The translations under genes and the position numbers were made by a program. A stretch of 64,000 nt of DNA from Strigops habroptila (lineage: Eukaryota > Chordata > Aves > Psittaciformes > Psittacidae). The DNA lies in the NCBI RefSeq assembly GCF_004027225.2, contig NC_044279.2, positions 43,362,744 to 43,426,743 on the forward strand, read 5' to 3'. Positions 26,260-40,800 of the stretch are shown piece after piece (the first letter of the stretch is position 1; the number at the start of each line of letters is the position of its first letter). The notes under the pieces are model-generated. The model had not been told where the DNA came from. It saw only the letters and a program-made list of their open reading frames with translations, and did not search any database.

Positions 26260-26290
26260 AAAAAAAACAAAACAAAACAACAAACCCCAC
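26260..26290 (+). repeat. A/C-only low-complexity tract
   Basis: Oligo-A is followed by ACAAAACAAAACAACAAACCCC. It is one of several A/C-only tracts in the intron. Confidence 0.75.
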
Positions 26291-29200
26291 TGCTATTAGC
26301 TCTGAGATAGAGTTTCAGCTGATGAAAGTTAATATATAGCTAGTGAACAGAATTAGGCTGACTCACAGCAGAGAAAGATGTTCCATATTTCAGCTTTCAG
26401 ATGCAGGAAGAAGGCAGACTGATTTTTAAACGCAGCTACAATTATGACAAATTCAAGAAAGAAAAATGTTCTGTAAACACACGGAGAATTCATGGGGTTG
26501 TCTTGTCCTAGCCGTGCAGAAAGAGAGAGACATGATGCAAGTGATGTAGTTAAATTAGGTCATAGCATGAGCTTTGGTGGGGATTGCTAGTAAATAATTT
26601 GCGCAGTGGAGGAAAGCTTCCTTCCTTAATTGTTTCCACCTGGTAGCAGGCTATTGTCAGTCCAGGGACCTCTCTGCCCCTTTGAGCAGGTCTTTGAATG
26701 AGAAATATACAATGCATTGCGAGTAAGTACTGTTTGGATAATAACTAATTCTGCCTGGCTTCGTTTTACAAAGTTGTTTGGAAATGCGATAGAGCAGCAT
26801 TCTCCTTTAGGAATACATGCTTTCCCACTGCAGTCTCATCTGGGAGACTGTTTTCCTGGGTTTTTGTTTTTGTGTCACTGCTTCTGTTACTGCATGAACT
26901 ATGGTATGATTGCAAAGATCAGTATAAGAATGCGAAGTGTTACATCAACCTGTTAAAGCACTGTGACTTCTTTGTTTTAGAAAAATGCAGCAAAAGTTGT
27001 TTAGAAATGTGCTTCCTTAATAGAAGACAAAAGAAATAGAGAATCCTTCCTTATACTCTTAATTTAGTTACTAGGAAGGAGATGAATACATTAATTCTAT
27101 GCATTTGCCTTGCCTAACACAAAAAAAAAAGAGGAAAGAGAGGGCTTGCATGTGAAGTGAATCACTATGCTATCTTGAAAAAATCATAATAAATTCTAAT
27201 ACTAGCACTCACTCTTTGGAAATCAGCTTGTCTCATCTAATGCAGCTTGTGCAATTGCTCAGAAATTCAGGCCAGTTTTAGTAGCTGAAGGCTAGAATGT
27301 GATAGTCCTTCCATTTGTAATCTATACCTCTTTAAAAGTGTACTTGATTTCTGCTTTCAAAGTCTGGAGGACTTAGAAGTGGAGTGGAGATAAGCTTTCA
27401 TCAGAAATCAACTGAAATGTGTTTCAAGGCCAATATATAGGATTACTGCAGACTGCCAGTTTACACCTATTGTAGTTTCACAGTTGCATTTTACTTCTCT
27501 GAAATGATGGTACTGTAGCCTAATTAATAGTTTGTTACATTAGTTGATGGATTTGGGAATCAAAAATTCAAAATTAAATTACAGCGATTAAAAATGTACC
27601 AGTAATGAGACTTTCGATTCCCTAGGTGTGTTATTAAATGCAGTCACACCCGTTACAGACAGCCCATTGCTTGTGTTGGACAGATAGCTTTGTCACGATT
27701 GAACACGCGCAGTTGCTGAACGCCTACCATCCCTGACACGAAGCAGGAGGCAGGCAAATGTGAACTGCTGGGGAAGCATCATCGGCTTTGGCTCCCCTGG
27801 CTTCCAGGAGTTGCTTGATATTAGTTGTTGAATATGAAGCAGGGGTGAATCTGCCTTGGTATGTTGGAACGAGATTGCATATTTCATTAAAGTCTAATTT
27901 GTTTTCATGGGGAAATATCAGAGGCTTTGGCAATTATCATACTTGTAAGATTAGGAGAAAGATGCTTGTATGGAATCTGGCTAACAAGACTGTCAAGGAT
28001 CATGATTGTGGTGGACCCAGAAAACCTTTTGCAACTATTATGCAGTGATACCACTATACAATCAGTTGGAGATAACGGGTATCCTTTTTCCAAAGCTTTT
28101 TTCACAGCTTGGCTTCCTCTGCCTCCCTGGGGGCATTCTGAGGCAGCCCCAGGCACTGCCCCAGACAAGATACACAAAGGATCAGCAGATAGGCAGGAGG
28201 GGTGCCAGCCTTTTGACAGAAGAGTAAGATTCTAGTTTTTCAGACTTGCATTTCTTGAAATAGGCAAGATTTTAAGGACCAAAATCTTGCCAGGTGCATA
28301 AATGCCTTGTATTGGAGTCTGGATTGAAAGTGCCCCTTAGATCTCAGGTTCATGATCTAATCTAGGAATTAAATTGAGCCTTGTAACTTGCATGCTAAAT
28401 TCTGAAATTCTTACCAGATGTAAAAAAAAAAAAAAAGGGAGGAAGTTGGAGAGTGAAAAGTGCCAAATAACCTTTAAAGTGGCACCGCTTTTCTCTGTAT
28501 TTTGAGTAGTGGATTAGGAATCTGAGTCTTAAACTATAATGAAAAAGCAATTTGTGGCTCACAGTTAATATTATTGGGAAAATTATGAATTTGTAAATGA
28601 CAGAGTTCAAGACTGACAGAAAAAAAGTCTGAAATAGCAGCGTGGGATGGGTGGTGGAAAGTGTGCGGGGAGCCCTGTGGGACAATGTGATTTCTGTTTC
28701 CAGTTTGCCCTTAACTGTTTTTAATTGACAAGGTTCCCATCTTAAGAGTTCTTAATTGCATGCTTGTATCTCGTTGGGCTTGGCTTTCTTTATACAGTAT
28801 AAGAAGCCTGACATATCTCTTCCACCACGGTGGCAGAAATCAAATTGCATCAGAACAATCAGACATTGTGAAGTGAGTTGTTACTGAAGTCTCTTTGCCA
28901 GAGACACAGCTGTTTCTCAGCATATGTTATCACAACAGCTACAAGCCTCAGTAATGCTGCATGGGAAAGAATGAATTATCACTGAATTACTATTCGAAAG
29001 AGGAATAAAATCTAAGTGAACACCATCTTCAAAGAAGCTGAAATAAAACTTGACTGGCACTTACTGCCTTTTGGGTATATTCACTTTTTTCATTCTGCAA
29101 CATTGCTGGCCTGAGGAAAAAATTCTTAAATATGCAAAGACCACTTTCAAAGATGGTGTTACTAGACCAGATAGTCTGTTCTATGCAGATGGAAATCCAG

Positions 29201-32200
29201 TACGCCATTGCATGTGTTTGTGCTCATGCATATGTAAAATATCTTCATAAGTTTAATGCAGTTCTTAGTCCACAGTTGCTGTTGCAATCTCTTGATTTTT
29301 ACTTGGTATCAAAGAAGTAGTTTTGTCTGTGTGCTTGCAATGCTAACTAAAACACTCCTGTTTTGTTTTTTAACAATTGAGAGATAATTTAATGATTTTT
29401 AAAGATATCATCATTGCTATTTACAAGAATTGTTGGCTCAGCTAAAAGATAAGGGAAACATTAAAAATACTTTGGAAATATAAATTTGAGAAATATTCTA
29501 AGTGGTGATAACTCTTTACCTAGAGTATATTGGTTTCCAGAATTTCAGTAGCCTTTGGTCTGATCCCTCCACAAACAGCTGAACTTCACTAGCAGCAGAG
29601 AAGTTTTTCAAATGCATTGCCATGCTGTACGTGGATTCCTGTATTGTGATACTATTGCCTCCAGTAATTTTTCTAAAACCATATTCCATATCTAATATTC
29701 TTGCCTAGTAATTTAACCAATCTCCTCAGTAAATATGATCTTTTTGTTTCTACTTCATTGCTGTTAGTGTAGCTATGCAATTGCATGGCCTACTTAATTC
29801 TATGGTTTAAGGACAATCTCTCTTCAAAGGATTTGGGAATCCCTTTACCAATTAGATAACATCTATTTTGCCATTACTCTCATGTAATTATGTATGATAA
29901 CATAAAATTGAGACTACTAAAGCAATTTGATTATTCTTTCAAGATAAGAAGTGTTACCATAAATCCTTGTTGACAGTGGAATGGAAACAGCGTGGTTTTA
30001 GCAGCTGAGGTGGGTGTATCACTGCTCCAGCATTCTCCAAGTGCGCTATGAAATGGTTTCCTATAAGGGAATTACTATAGGTACCGTATGGCCATATGGT
30101 ATTTGATCTTTTTTGTGGAAACGATTTCTTGTAGAGATGATGGCTTTGTATCTCTTACTAGGTAAAAGCATTTCTGTTCTCTCCTGGAGAGCAAAGATGT
30201 AATGAGGGAATTTTGTGGTGAGACCTTTGCCTTCATGCTGTGAGAAGACGAGGTTAGGATGTGTGCTGCAGAAGAAAGGGGGATGGGCAAAGTCCTTTAA
30301 GTGCCCATGTACTATAGTGAGGGAAAAGAAAGTTTGCAGTGTATAGCATGAGGAGTGCACTTGACCTTAATGATGCTCATGTTGTTACAGAGTAAGACAA
30401 AGATGCCCTTTTTAATGTAAGCATCTTCAACCTTTAAGTTTCACAGTTGGTGTGAAGGGGAGGAAGCTCCATGTGGATAATTAATTAATTAGCAGAGAAT
30501 ATAATTGTGGCTTCTGTCCTTGATGTATCTTCGAGTACTAATAGCGACAGCCGGAAGAATGCTCTTACAAACATACCCTGTCTGAAACTTCATAGCTGGG
30601 CTTCAGCTTATCTTCAGCATCTGTGTTATGTGTGTTGGGTGGATGCCCAGGTTGTCAGAAATGTTGGTGATGGCTCTCTGCATCTTCATCACAGCATCAG
30701 GAAACCAAACTAGAGATCAGGAGGCCAGACCAGTTTTCTGGCTTTTCCCCCGCCTTGCCTTTGCTTTTGGAGACTGAAGGCACCCTTGATTACAGCTGCA
30801 ATCTGTGCTCTCTGCTGTCAGAAGAGGTGTGCTTGCATAGCAGGGAAGGTAGCAACCTGATTCCTACTTGCTGTCTCCTGGAGGTGACAGGGACCTCCAG
30901 AAGAGGTGGGACAAAAGAAAGTCAATAAAGAGATGAAAAGCACTTTTAAAAGTAAACTGAGTAGTTAAAACTTCCCAAAGAATTAAACTATTTGCAGGAC
31001 ATGATGAAAGTTTCAACATTTGCATAATTACATTAACGTGTAAATCAAATGCATTTCTTGCCTCACAGTGAAACTGGTTTTAAATATTCTATGAAATTTT
31101 TGTTTAATATTTGATAATGAAAGAATTTTTTTAGAGCATGTAATTGAGTTGGATTAATGGATAAACAAGTTAAAAGTGATTTCCATCTGTGTTTCTTGTT
31201 CCACATAAATCCCCAATTTTCTATGCTCTCTTGAGTACTCTTAGCACTTTAGAGATAAAACCTTTATATCACCTGACATCAGGACCCCTTTCTCAGTGAA
31301 AGCAGTTTTTAGTATTAAAGAATCATTCCTTCTTCAGTAAGAACACTGCTTAACTGAAAATCCTGTCTGTAAATACTAATTCATACCTCCAGGTGACCTC
31401 CAGGTATGCTTCTAATCTTGTCGGTATAGAAGAGTGCTTAAAGACCAAAACCAAAGAGGACATTTCTAGAGGGACTGTGTTCCCAGCTAAGTTACCTGAA
31501 GATAATTTCATCTTTATCACTTAAGACTCAATGTCCTTGATACGTGATAGTAGCATTTTCTTCCAATATTGTTTTGTTTTGCAAGACTATTAATTAACGT
31601 ATTCATGCTTCGTGAAATGCTAGGCATAGATCTGTTGCATATTATGTTTTTACAGGCTTCTGCTATTTTGACAGTGTTGTCACCACCAGTAATGTAAGAT
31701 TGATATGAAATCGCATCTGTACTATGCCAGTGGGTAGCGCATCCAATTTGAACATGAGGAGCTAATCCACTTTTTTTCAGAACTCGGGGAATACAGCCTT
31801 TTCAGAAAGAAGACCTGATCTCTTAGAATGTTAATTACCTTCAAAATATCTTGCATGAACGCAGCTTGATAATTATGTAGATTTAATCAGGAAAAAAATG
31901 TGTTTACTTTCTTGATACAGGAAGCCTTGCATAGTTCTTGAGCAAGAAGACTTATATCACACTGTCCATCAAGCTAGGCTTCCGTGGATTGTTCTGAGCT
32001 GCAAGCACAGGGATCAGCTTTGGAAACTGTGGGTAGTTTCACAACCGCTTCAAAGGTAGCTTGCAAATGAAGTGGTAAATTTTAGTTAAGGTAGGTACAT
32101 CAAAGGTTTATGTGCTTAAAGCAATCTTGGGATTGCTAAACTCTGTTTGGGGATAAGTCCTTGCAAATGATAAAAAAGTTAATTCTTATCAGCAATTCAC

Positions 32201-34155
32201 ATTGATAGGCAAGCCAGATCCTTGCCAGTGTATCGTATTGCTACTGTTCAGTATGGAAGTATCTGAAAGTGCCTTGCTAGGAATTCATTGGTATGGTGTA
32301 GTCTCTCAGTCATCCTTTGGAAATTGTGCTTACTAAGTACAATAATGTTCTTGGTGAGGAGAAATAACATGCTATCAGGAAATAACTGAAGAAAAGTGTA
32401 TAGTATACCATATACAAATTGTAGGGGGAAGCAAATTCTTGGCAAGAAATTTAGGAATGTTGCAATTTAAGACTGTAAAGGTTCAAGCACTTTCCTTTCC
32501 TCCCCCTCCATCCCTACCTCCCCCCCCAAGAGGGAAAAGAAACACTTGCTTCTCAAAAATTGTTAAATGTTTTGTCTCATTTTGTGAAGTAATGACTCTT
32601 GCTGTTGACTCTCCACTGGTGAATGTAAGATCTCGTCTTTTGTGGATATGGTACTTAAGATACTGTGTACTCTACATGGTAGTCACAGTTAGAAGTTCCT
32701 ATCAAGGAAGTCAGCAAATGAGGAGATAAAGCTGTGCTTAAAACATACAAAAATGATTGTAGACTCATTTATCTGACTGCTGCAGTACACACTGCATTAA
32801 AGTACATAATGAATAACTACATCATGGTTCATGTAGGGTTTAACATTCTTAGGTGAGGCTTTTATCAAAGGCATTAAAAGAATGAATAGCTATCGTATGT
32901 ATAAATCATGTGGATAAGTAGAACATAAAGCAGAAGTGAAGTATGCTGCACCCCTTAGTGGCTAATCGGCAAAGGATAATTGTGTACTTCCCATGGAGGA
33001 TGATATAGCTACCCCTTGAGTTTGCATAGGTCCTGTGCTGAATCTTCAAGCTTCAAATTCTGTTTGTTTATATATAACATTTTATTTATTGTCTGAATTT
33101 GACATTATTACATGAGAATAATGTGGTGTTTTCTCTGTTAATGACCAGTGCATAAAAATAGTTAGGAAGAGTACAGTGCTGTCTCTGTATTTATTCTCTC
33201 TCCGCCCTCCCTTTTTTTCCTTCTAATTTTGTACTGAGTAAGAAAAGATCTGCTTAACTTGTCTGGTGTGTGCTTGGACAATTAAGACACTTCTGGTAGA
33301 GTTTGGAAATAAGAGAAAGCACATTAAAAGTATGCATGGATAGTTAACTGGTTTTCCAAGACATGCTGAGAACAAGGAAGAGAAGTGGCTATAGTAATGT
33401 ATTTTCATCTCCTTTGCTTTGGATTAGGGAGCTATGACCTTTATTTTTGATCAGCAAACTTTCAGCTGTGCTTCATGTTTTGGTCATTGAGTTTAATCAA
33501 GATCTAGATTTTGGTCTTGATTTGTATGTTACTCTACTGTTGTACTGAGTCACTTCTTATATCTCTTGAAAGAATGAAGTTACTGCAAGGAAGGAGTGAT
33601 TTATTTGTTAATGCTACTCCTTACCATTGCTAGGTGGTCTCTACCGCTATGTATGAGTGCAAAAAATAGCTTGTATTTGTCTGTAAAGTCTGCAAGAGAA
33701 TCTGCAAATCGGTTCTCAGAAGCAGCTCTTCTGCTAGCTGTTAACATTGACCGTGTCTCCAGGTGAAGTGCCCAAAAATCAGTCTGCTTGGAAGGGGACT
33801 GGGCTGTTTGATTCTGAACTTCTCATCACTTTGGAATTTACCTAGTTTCTTTTTCCCTTTGACTGGTGTGAAATAGTCCAAACTAGGATTAGCTCCGAAG
33901 CAGGCTGTGAAGTCCTTCTGTTTTCCCAGACTTTAGGAAGAGATAGTTATGTTGACTTTACTCTCCTTAACCTTCTAACCTCTGTTCTCTCCCATGGTCA
34001 GTTTATTCTGTGGTTTTCTGGCAAACAGTGCGCCTTAAATAAGAGAATTGATTTAGCAAGTAACCTTTCTCATGAAATGCTGAGTCTCTGGCTATGTATA
34101 AATATATATCCCTGTACTTTATCCTACCTGGGGCAATGTGTGTCTGGAAATTACC

Positions 34156-34167
34156 GGGGGGGGGGGG
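34156..34167 (+). repeat. Oligo-G run (12)
   Basis: Twelve consecutive G followed by A5. It is a simple homopolymer likely to vary in length. Confidence 0.85.
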
Positions 34168-34775
34168 AAAAATGGTACTGCTGGTTATGATGATAATAGA
34201 AAGCGAATTGTATTCAAGCAAAAAGAATGTAGAACTTTTAAACTGTCAAATGAAATTAAAATTTAATCAAGAGGAGTGTTATTCTTCCTGTGTTCTCCTT
34301 CTGCTTTTATTTTAAGGTCTAACCATTCACATGATAAGAAAGAGTTGAATGAAGACTTGAGCTGTTTCCTCTTGTAGTATCATTTTTTCTTGTTTCAGTT
34401 AAACAAATGAAATGAGGAGTGACCAGGTCCGTAATACTCCTCTCTGTAATTAGGTTCTGTATTTGAATTATTGCAAACTTGGTTAAGAGGCGGCTGTGAC
34501 TGCACTGATATTTTGATAATATGGAGGTGCTTACAATCTGATTAACACATGCTGCATTTTTCTGCTCCTGCTGGGAATAAAAGTCTGGGGCTAATAAAAT
34601 GTTTCCTGGCCTTGAACACTATACCTTGAAAGGAAGGTATGTTGATTTTTTGCTGATCTTGTTGCAGTAAAATTTGAGAGGCATAGTAAAGAATAGAATT
34701 TGTGAGAAAATATACATAATAAATCTGACCCTATCAGTTATTTGTTACAGTAATTGTCCATAAAGGAGTAAGTTT

Positions 34776-34873
34776 AAAAAAAAAAAAAACACCAAACAAA
34801 AAAAAAACAACAAAAAAAAAAAAAACAAAAAAACCCCCAAAAAAACCCAAACAACCAAAAAAACCAAAAAACC
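34776..34873 (+). repeat. A/C-only low-complexity tract, about 98 bases
   Basis: Nearly 100 bases of A runs broken by single or grouped C (AAAAACAAAA, AAACCCAAAC). There is no G or T in the body of the tract. It is the longest of the A/C tracts here and probably arose from an oligo-A tail by slippage and substitution. Confidence 0.9.
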
Positions 34874-37800
34874 TTTTACTTTCTACGGTATGGAGCTAAG
34901 AAAATAAAAAACTTGTTTTGGGTTAAAGTAGTCTTCTATTGAACATTTGTACTTAAAACAGTGAATTAAAAAATATTTGGCATAATTGTTTTGTCTGTGT
35001 ACAACAGCTGGGAATTCTACTTTGCAGCTTCTTAACACAGGTAGTAAATAAAAACCAGAAGGAAATTGAAGGTATCTGGCTTTAGTTTGTTTAAAATGTA
35101 TCTAAAAAATTTATGAAAAGTGAAGACTGTCGTCGTCCGTCCCCCCCCCCCCCCCCCCCCCGTTAAGATTTTCCAAATACTTTTTAATTTAGTGGTGCTT
35201 CGAGCTCTTTCTGGCTGTTTCGAGTTAAAGTGCTTTTCTTTGGAGCTTGCAATGACAACATAATGAGGGTCTGCCTACAATGGAGATTGAATTAGGAAGT
35301 GTTGATTCACTTAGAGTCAGGAGAAATGCTCAGCTGAAAGCAGTCAAGCTAGTAGATTTTTAGCTTTTCGTAACAACTGATGGAGAAAAATAAGTCATGT
35401 TGCGCTCTTCCCTCCTGGTTGTGCAGTTCACATTCCTTAATGGCAAAGGTTATCCTGATGTAGCTAAGGTCCCTTCCTAAAGCAGCAGTCTTCTCAGCTG
35501 CAGGTGGTAGTGGGCGGGGATGGATGGTGATACAGATGCAACTTGAGCTTGCCAATCACTCTGTCCCCAACTCCCTCCACTGACATCCACTTCTTTGAAG
35601 AGCTGGCTCCAGATTTTGTCAGGAGTCCCATTTGGCCTCCGTTCAATTCTGATCAAATAAAGATGAGAGAGAAATTTATGTCTTTGCTATATGAGACATT
35701 CTCTTGCATGTATTTGTGTTTTGTGGTTGGCAGACCATATTGGTCAGGAAACTGTCTTTGAAATGGTGTTCGGACCGAACACTTGACGTTTTCTAGTACT
35801 GTAACCTGAGTCTTTTGAACTCTTATGTGGAATGTGGGGACATCTTCCACGTCTCATGAAACAGTAGGTCCTTCCTAGCCCTTAAAAAGGGATTAGTGCC
35901 ATAGTCACAATTTAAAACCAACAAAAATAATAGCTCGCACAGCCTTATGGCAATCAGAAGTAGGAGGGTGGTGATCACTGATGTGTGAGTCTGAAAGGTG
36001 TCTGGTTTTGTTCTGATGTGTAGGAGATGATGGCTTGTGGCCACCTTGGGCAATGTTTACTTTCTGTGGGTTAAGGAGGGCAGGATAAGAGGAGGAACTC
36101 TGGAAGGAGCCCTTTGTTCCCAGAGTCCTCTGGCATTTAAGGTTATGGAGAGCACATCTACACCGGAGATGATAGCTGAGCAGGAACTGTGACTTTTTTG
36201 TTGTTAATTGTTTTCAGAGTTGGTGGAGGAAGAGAGGAGGGACACTAGTAAAAGGTGTTTTCCTTCTAGGGAGGATGTTTATCCCATCTCAACCTGTGGC
36301 TACAGCAGGAGGGAAATAGAGGCTGTAGAGCTTGCATGAGCCTCATTTCTCCAGTAGAAAGAGCAGATGCAGTTACACTAATATGCAACTATTGGCTGGG
36401 GCAACCTACTAAAATGCTGTCATTCCACCCTGATCTCTCTTGTTCCCAGCTATCAGCAGTTGGGCTGTCAGCTTCTGTCCATAACTAACTGTAATTAGCT
36501 TGGTTCCTCTTTCTAGGGTGGGTGGGAGGGAGATGCAGATGTGGCTGCAGCAGTGTTCTCATGTTTAAATAAACAGCTGAGTTTCTGACAAGGGAGGGCA
36601 ACATTTACCAAGAAGTTCAGAAAGATGTTGCTAAATGTCATCAGCCTCCTGTGCCTGGAAAGTGGAGAGAGGGATTATAGAATTTGCTATGGGTGATGCA
36701 AACCTGCACTTCTGGCTGGTTTTGCTGGGGTGAGGGTCAAAGGCTATTTCTGGATACATTTTGGGGGCTTTGAAGTGGTGGCATTATTTGAGTTGGTAAG
36801 TGTTGCCCATGTAAAGGTTATGAGGGTCAATCATATGACATGAGACTACGTAAATCAAATATACGTTATTTTATATAATCGCATTGTGCCTTGTCCACTC
36901 CCGCTCTACTCATTGAGAAACCTTTGGTGGTGGTCTTGTAGCCTGTTCAGATAAAAAAACCCAAACCTTTTCCTGCTTTTTTATGGTCTGACACAGTTCA
37001 TCTGATTTCTACCTTGCTATTATTGTACAAAAAGAAAAGTAGTAAGTTAATTCATGTACTTCATGATACGTCTTTGAAAACAAATTTGTAATTGCTATTC
37101 AGGTCATCATTTATGGCTCTGAAGTTCTAATGTGTTGTTTATTAGAAAGCGTTTTAATAGTTTGGCACTCTTCCAAAATAGACGTGTTTGTTTTTGCTTT
37201 GTGCCTTTCAAAGGCAGCTATTAGCAGATCAGTAGTTCTTGAAAATTGTGCCCCTGATTTCTTGACTGAGGTTACTCCATGCTCACCTATCACCTAAATT
37301 TCTGCTGTGTCTTTGAAGTAAATGGTGGTGGGATGGAAGTTGCTTTCTGCAAAAGTAATATTTCTTGTAAAATCCTCAGAAGCACTTAAGTCGTTTAAAA
37401 CACTGTGTTGAGAAGAGGATTGTTTTTCTCATAAATAGCAAAAGTAGAATTAGCAATTTTTTTTCTTTGTAATGTTCACAGAACAATATCAAAGAATTTG
37501 ATATGTGTTTAAAAAACAAACATGTAGAAGAACAAAAATATAAAAGAAGGCTTTGATGGGCTTTTTTTTCCTGGCTCTTACACTAACAGGCAGAAACAGG
37601 GCTCTGAGCCTTATCTTGTAGGGATTTACAGCTGATAGGAAATCAGAGTGCATTTTGAAGGCCAGAAGTACATTGTTGTCTTTGGAATAGCTGTTAAGCC
37701 TGGTAACCACATGCCTGTTTACAGGGGATAATGCCTCCAGGCTTTAGGCAAAGCAGTGTGGAGCATGTGAGAATAACTGGCCCTGGGAGACACCAGAGAA

Positions 37801-40800
37801 AGCTGGAGCTTGTCAGATAGGCTTCAGCATCCCAAGGTATCTGTTCCACAGTGAAATCCAGCAGAAATGATGGTACTTTGTAACTCAGATAACAAGAATT
37901 TAAGATCCAGTGTTGCTGCTTATGTCTTTCCTGAAGTGGCCTGTTGACATTTATGTTATTTTTTTTGTGTGCACGTGTGACTCTCTGGGGCTATGGGGAA
38001 GGCTGGTAGTAAGATATAAATGTGTACTGTTTACTGTGTCTTTGGCTCTGACATCTTACATGTTTCTTATTTAACCTTTTTGAACTCCTTTAATGGGAGT
38101 GGAATATTTTCATGTGAAATATGCGCTTAATTTCAGAAATTCAGCTATGCAATTGCATTAGGCTTATTAATGTTTGTGCAGTTGTAATGCAATCTTAACA
38201 ATAATGGGATTTGCAGCTCTGGGCTGCAGATTTTAGTTCTACAGTGCTACTTGGAAATAAAAGAAATGGTTTGCAAAATTATTTATTCCTTAAGCATCAG
38301 GCCAGAGCCAAGATTCCTGTCCTGTGGGCGAGCACCCTGCTCCTCAGGCACATGGCTCTCCCAGACAGCCCTCCAAGCTCTTTTCCTTCCTTTTCTTCCT
38401 CTCCTCTGACTCTGCATGTTTAGTAGGTTTTGGCAATAGCTTCAACAGGAAAGAGCCTGTCCCCTGCTGACCCCTGGAAAGCCTTTGAAGCTGGTAGTTA
38501 GGGTGCTTTCCTGAGGGGTAAGAGATGGTGTTTTGAAATTGGAAATAAAGGGGGTTGGTGTCCAGCTGTGATCTGCTAAGGGAATGCTGGGAAGGGAACA
38601 CCAGCAGCCCTATGGCACTGCATCCTCCCTTGTGTCCTCCCTTGTGTGTCTTGGCCTATGCGCTAGGCAGCCACTGGTGGTTCTCTGAAAGGGTTACTTT
38701 TTGCGTGAACTGAAGGAGTGAGGCACAGTATTTTATTTAGCCCCCAATTTACATTTATCAAAAGTGTGAAGGAGGAATCCAGTTTATGCTGACCTAAAGT
38801 GAAATTGGAGGGGGGGGGAATAATCTGTTCTTCATCATCAATATGGCTCTGCCATTGAACTTGAGGTATGATAGGGCCTCCATTGCCTCTTTTCAGCAGA
38901 CTTGAGCTCCTTTGAAATAATAGGCTTTTCAAGTTGTTGATAGCAGTGGTATATTTGGAATTCTCTCAGTCTTCTGTTGCCTTGAAGTCTCTTGCACAGA
39001 ATGGAAACAAGAAACAAGTCAGGTAAATATGTTGAAATAAAATAACTAACAAAGACCTTTTATTGGGAAACTATTCTTCTCTGTTCAGGGATGTGTGTGA
39101 GGTAATTCCACTTCCACCCTGTATTTCACATAATCCTGTGTGTTTGCGTGTGTTAGTTCCGCTGCTTCTTCCTCCTTCTTGAACTAGTCGCTATACACAG
39201 TCTTCAAAAATAGCTGTGCTATTATTTCCTGAAAAGTAAACCAAAAATCTCATCCTCACCTATATAGAGAGAAAGAGGCAGATCATTCTGTAGCAATGCA
39301 AGTCGAATAAAGTAGAGTGTAAGGCTGGTTATGCTTTCACAGTGGCATCAGTTCAGAATTGCATAAAAGTGGGAATGTGTGGGAGCGGCCACAAATTTGT
39401 ATATTTGAAGTGGGAAAGGTCATTTGTGTAGGGATGCTGAGTACATTTAAACGTGGGGTTGCTAGTTAGCTGGTGATAGAAGGTCTGATTCTGATGTTGA
39501 GTTCCACTGCTGTAAATTAAGTTTATTTTGAGGGGTGCCAGGGTTGAATTTGCACTTGTGTTAGCAAGGGAAATGTCTGGCTCAGGATTTGCTTTTTAAT
39601 GCCAAAACCTAGCCCACAAGGGGAAAAGCTTCTGTCATTCTGTAAGTCCCCAGATGCTATTTTCTGGAAGAAGGTAATGCACAGATGCAAGAGAACTGTT
39701 CTTGGAGTACCAGCTGCAAAAGGTTGTATGTCAAAAAAATGTTATGGATAGCTAGCATATAAAGAAAAGGAGAGGCAACTATGTGGTTGCCTTCATGTTC
39801 TGCTAGAAAATATTAAGCTGAAGCACTTTCCAAGCCAAGAAGGACTATCTGAGTGAAATGAGAAAGCAAAATATATTTTTACATAAATTCACAGTGTAAC
39901 ACCCGAAAGGAATGTTAGGACATCCTGTGATCTGAAGTATATTAAACTTTTAACTTTCACTCGATTATCCCTTTTGTAAGACATCAAATTACTGGACAGA
40001 AATATAATCTAGGTTTATACAACACTGCCGCTTGAGTACTTTGCTATCTTTTCAGGTTTTATTTTTTAGTCAAGACTCGCAGTCTGTGCATTCATGGCTC
40101 CTAGAAAACTGAAGACAGATAATATTCACTACCTCGCCTAATGCATAATTTCTGCAGTTATGATCATTCCCACCCACTTCATTTTTCATCTTTCTTCCTA
40201 CAGAGTGTAGAAGAGGTGAGTTGGTTTCTTGAATGTTTTTCCGAAAATCAAGTCTTGGGCTTTTGGATGAGGTGTGCTTCCGTGCTAAGGGACATCAGTG
40301 GTTAAGGAGGTGTCCTGACAAGGTGTGAAGTGAGGTTAGGAGGTGGGTTGTGCTTATGAGGGCTCTCCCTGCCATTCTGTCCTCCAGAGGAATGTTAAAT
40401 TTTATTCCAGAGAGAAGGGCCAACTTGTGCCATGGGAAAAGTTGAAGAGCCAGATTGCCGTCCCTTCTCTTCTCTTGAATGCTTTCTTCATCAGCTTTCT
40501 CAGGGGAGAGGGAGCAAGGGAGTTAGGTTGCCTTATAAGTACAGCAAGTTTTTGTTTAGTTGACGATAGATTTGGAGTATCTATAGCACAAGTAATTAAT
40601 TAACAGTAGTAATTAAAGCCAAACATTACAAGTAGAGGGCAAGATTTCACAATATGACTCTGTAAGGGAGAATTAGTGCATCAGGTTATAAACCAATCAG
40701 ACAGTGCATCAGATTATTAAAAGTCCTAATGATATTGGCAGTTTATTTATGGCCAAAACATAAATCCAACTGTAATGCTGGTTTCCATAGAAGAGAGTCA

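Larger units (their letters stand above)
20475..34775 (+). other. TMTC2: TMTC2 intron 1, unique sequence
   Basis: No gene seen over about 14 kb. Low-complexity patches occur at 26260-26290 (A/C-only), 28423-28436 (oligo-A) and 34156-34167 (G12). A stretch around 27690-28235 is open in several overlapping frames, but none resembles a known protein or has splice sites that fit TMTC2. Confidence 0.6.

Noticed and set aside
27690..28235. Several overlapping open frames on both strands
   Set aside because: No frame resembles a known protein, none has splice sites in the TMTC2 phase, and mutual overlap suggests chance.
33102..33124. 8-bp inverted repeat ACATTATT/AATAATGT
   Set aside because: It is short and A/T-rich; such stems are common by chance in this intron.
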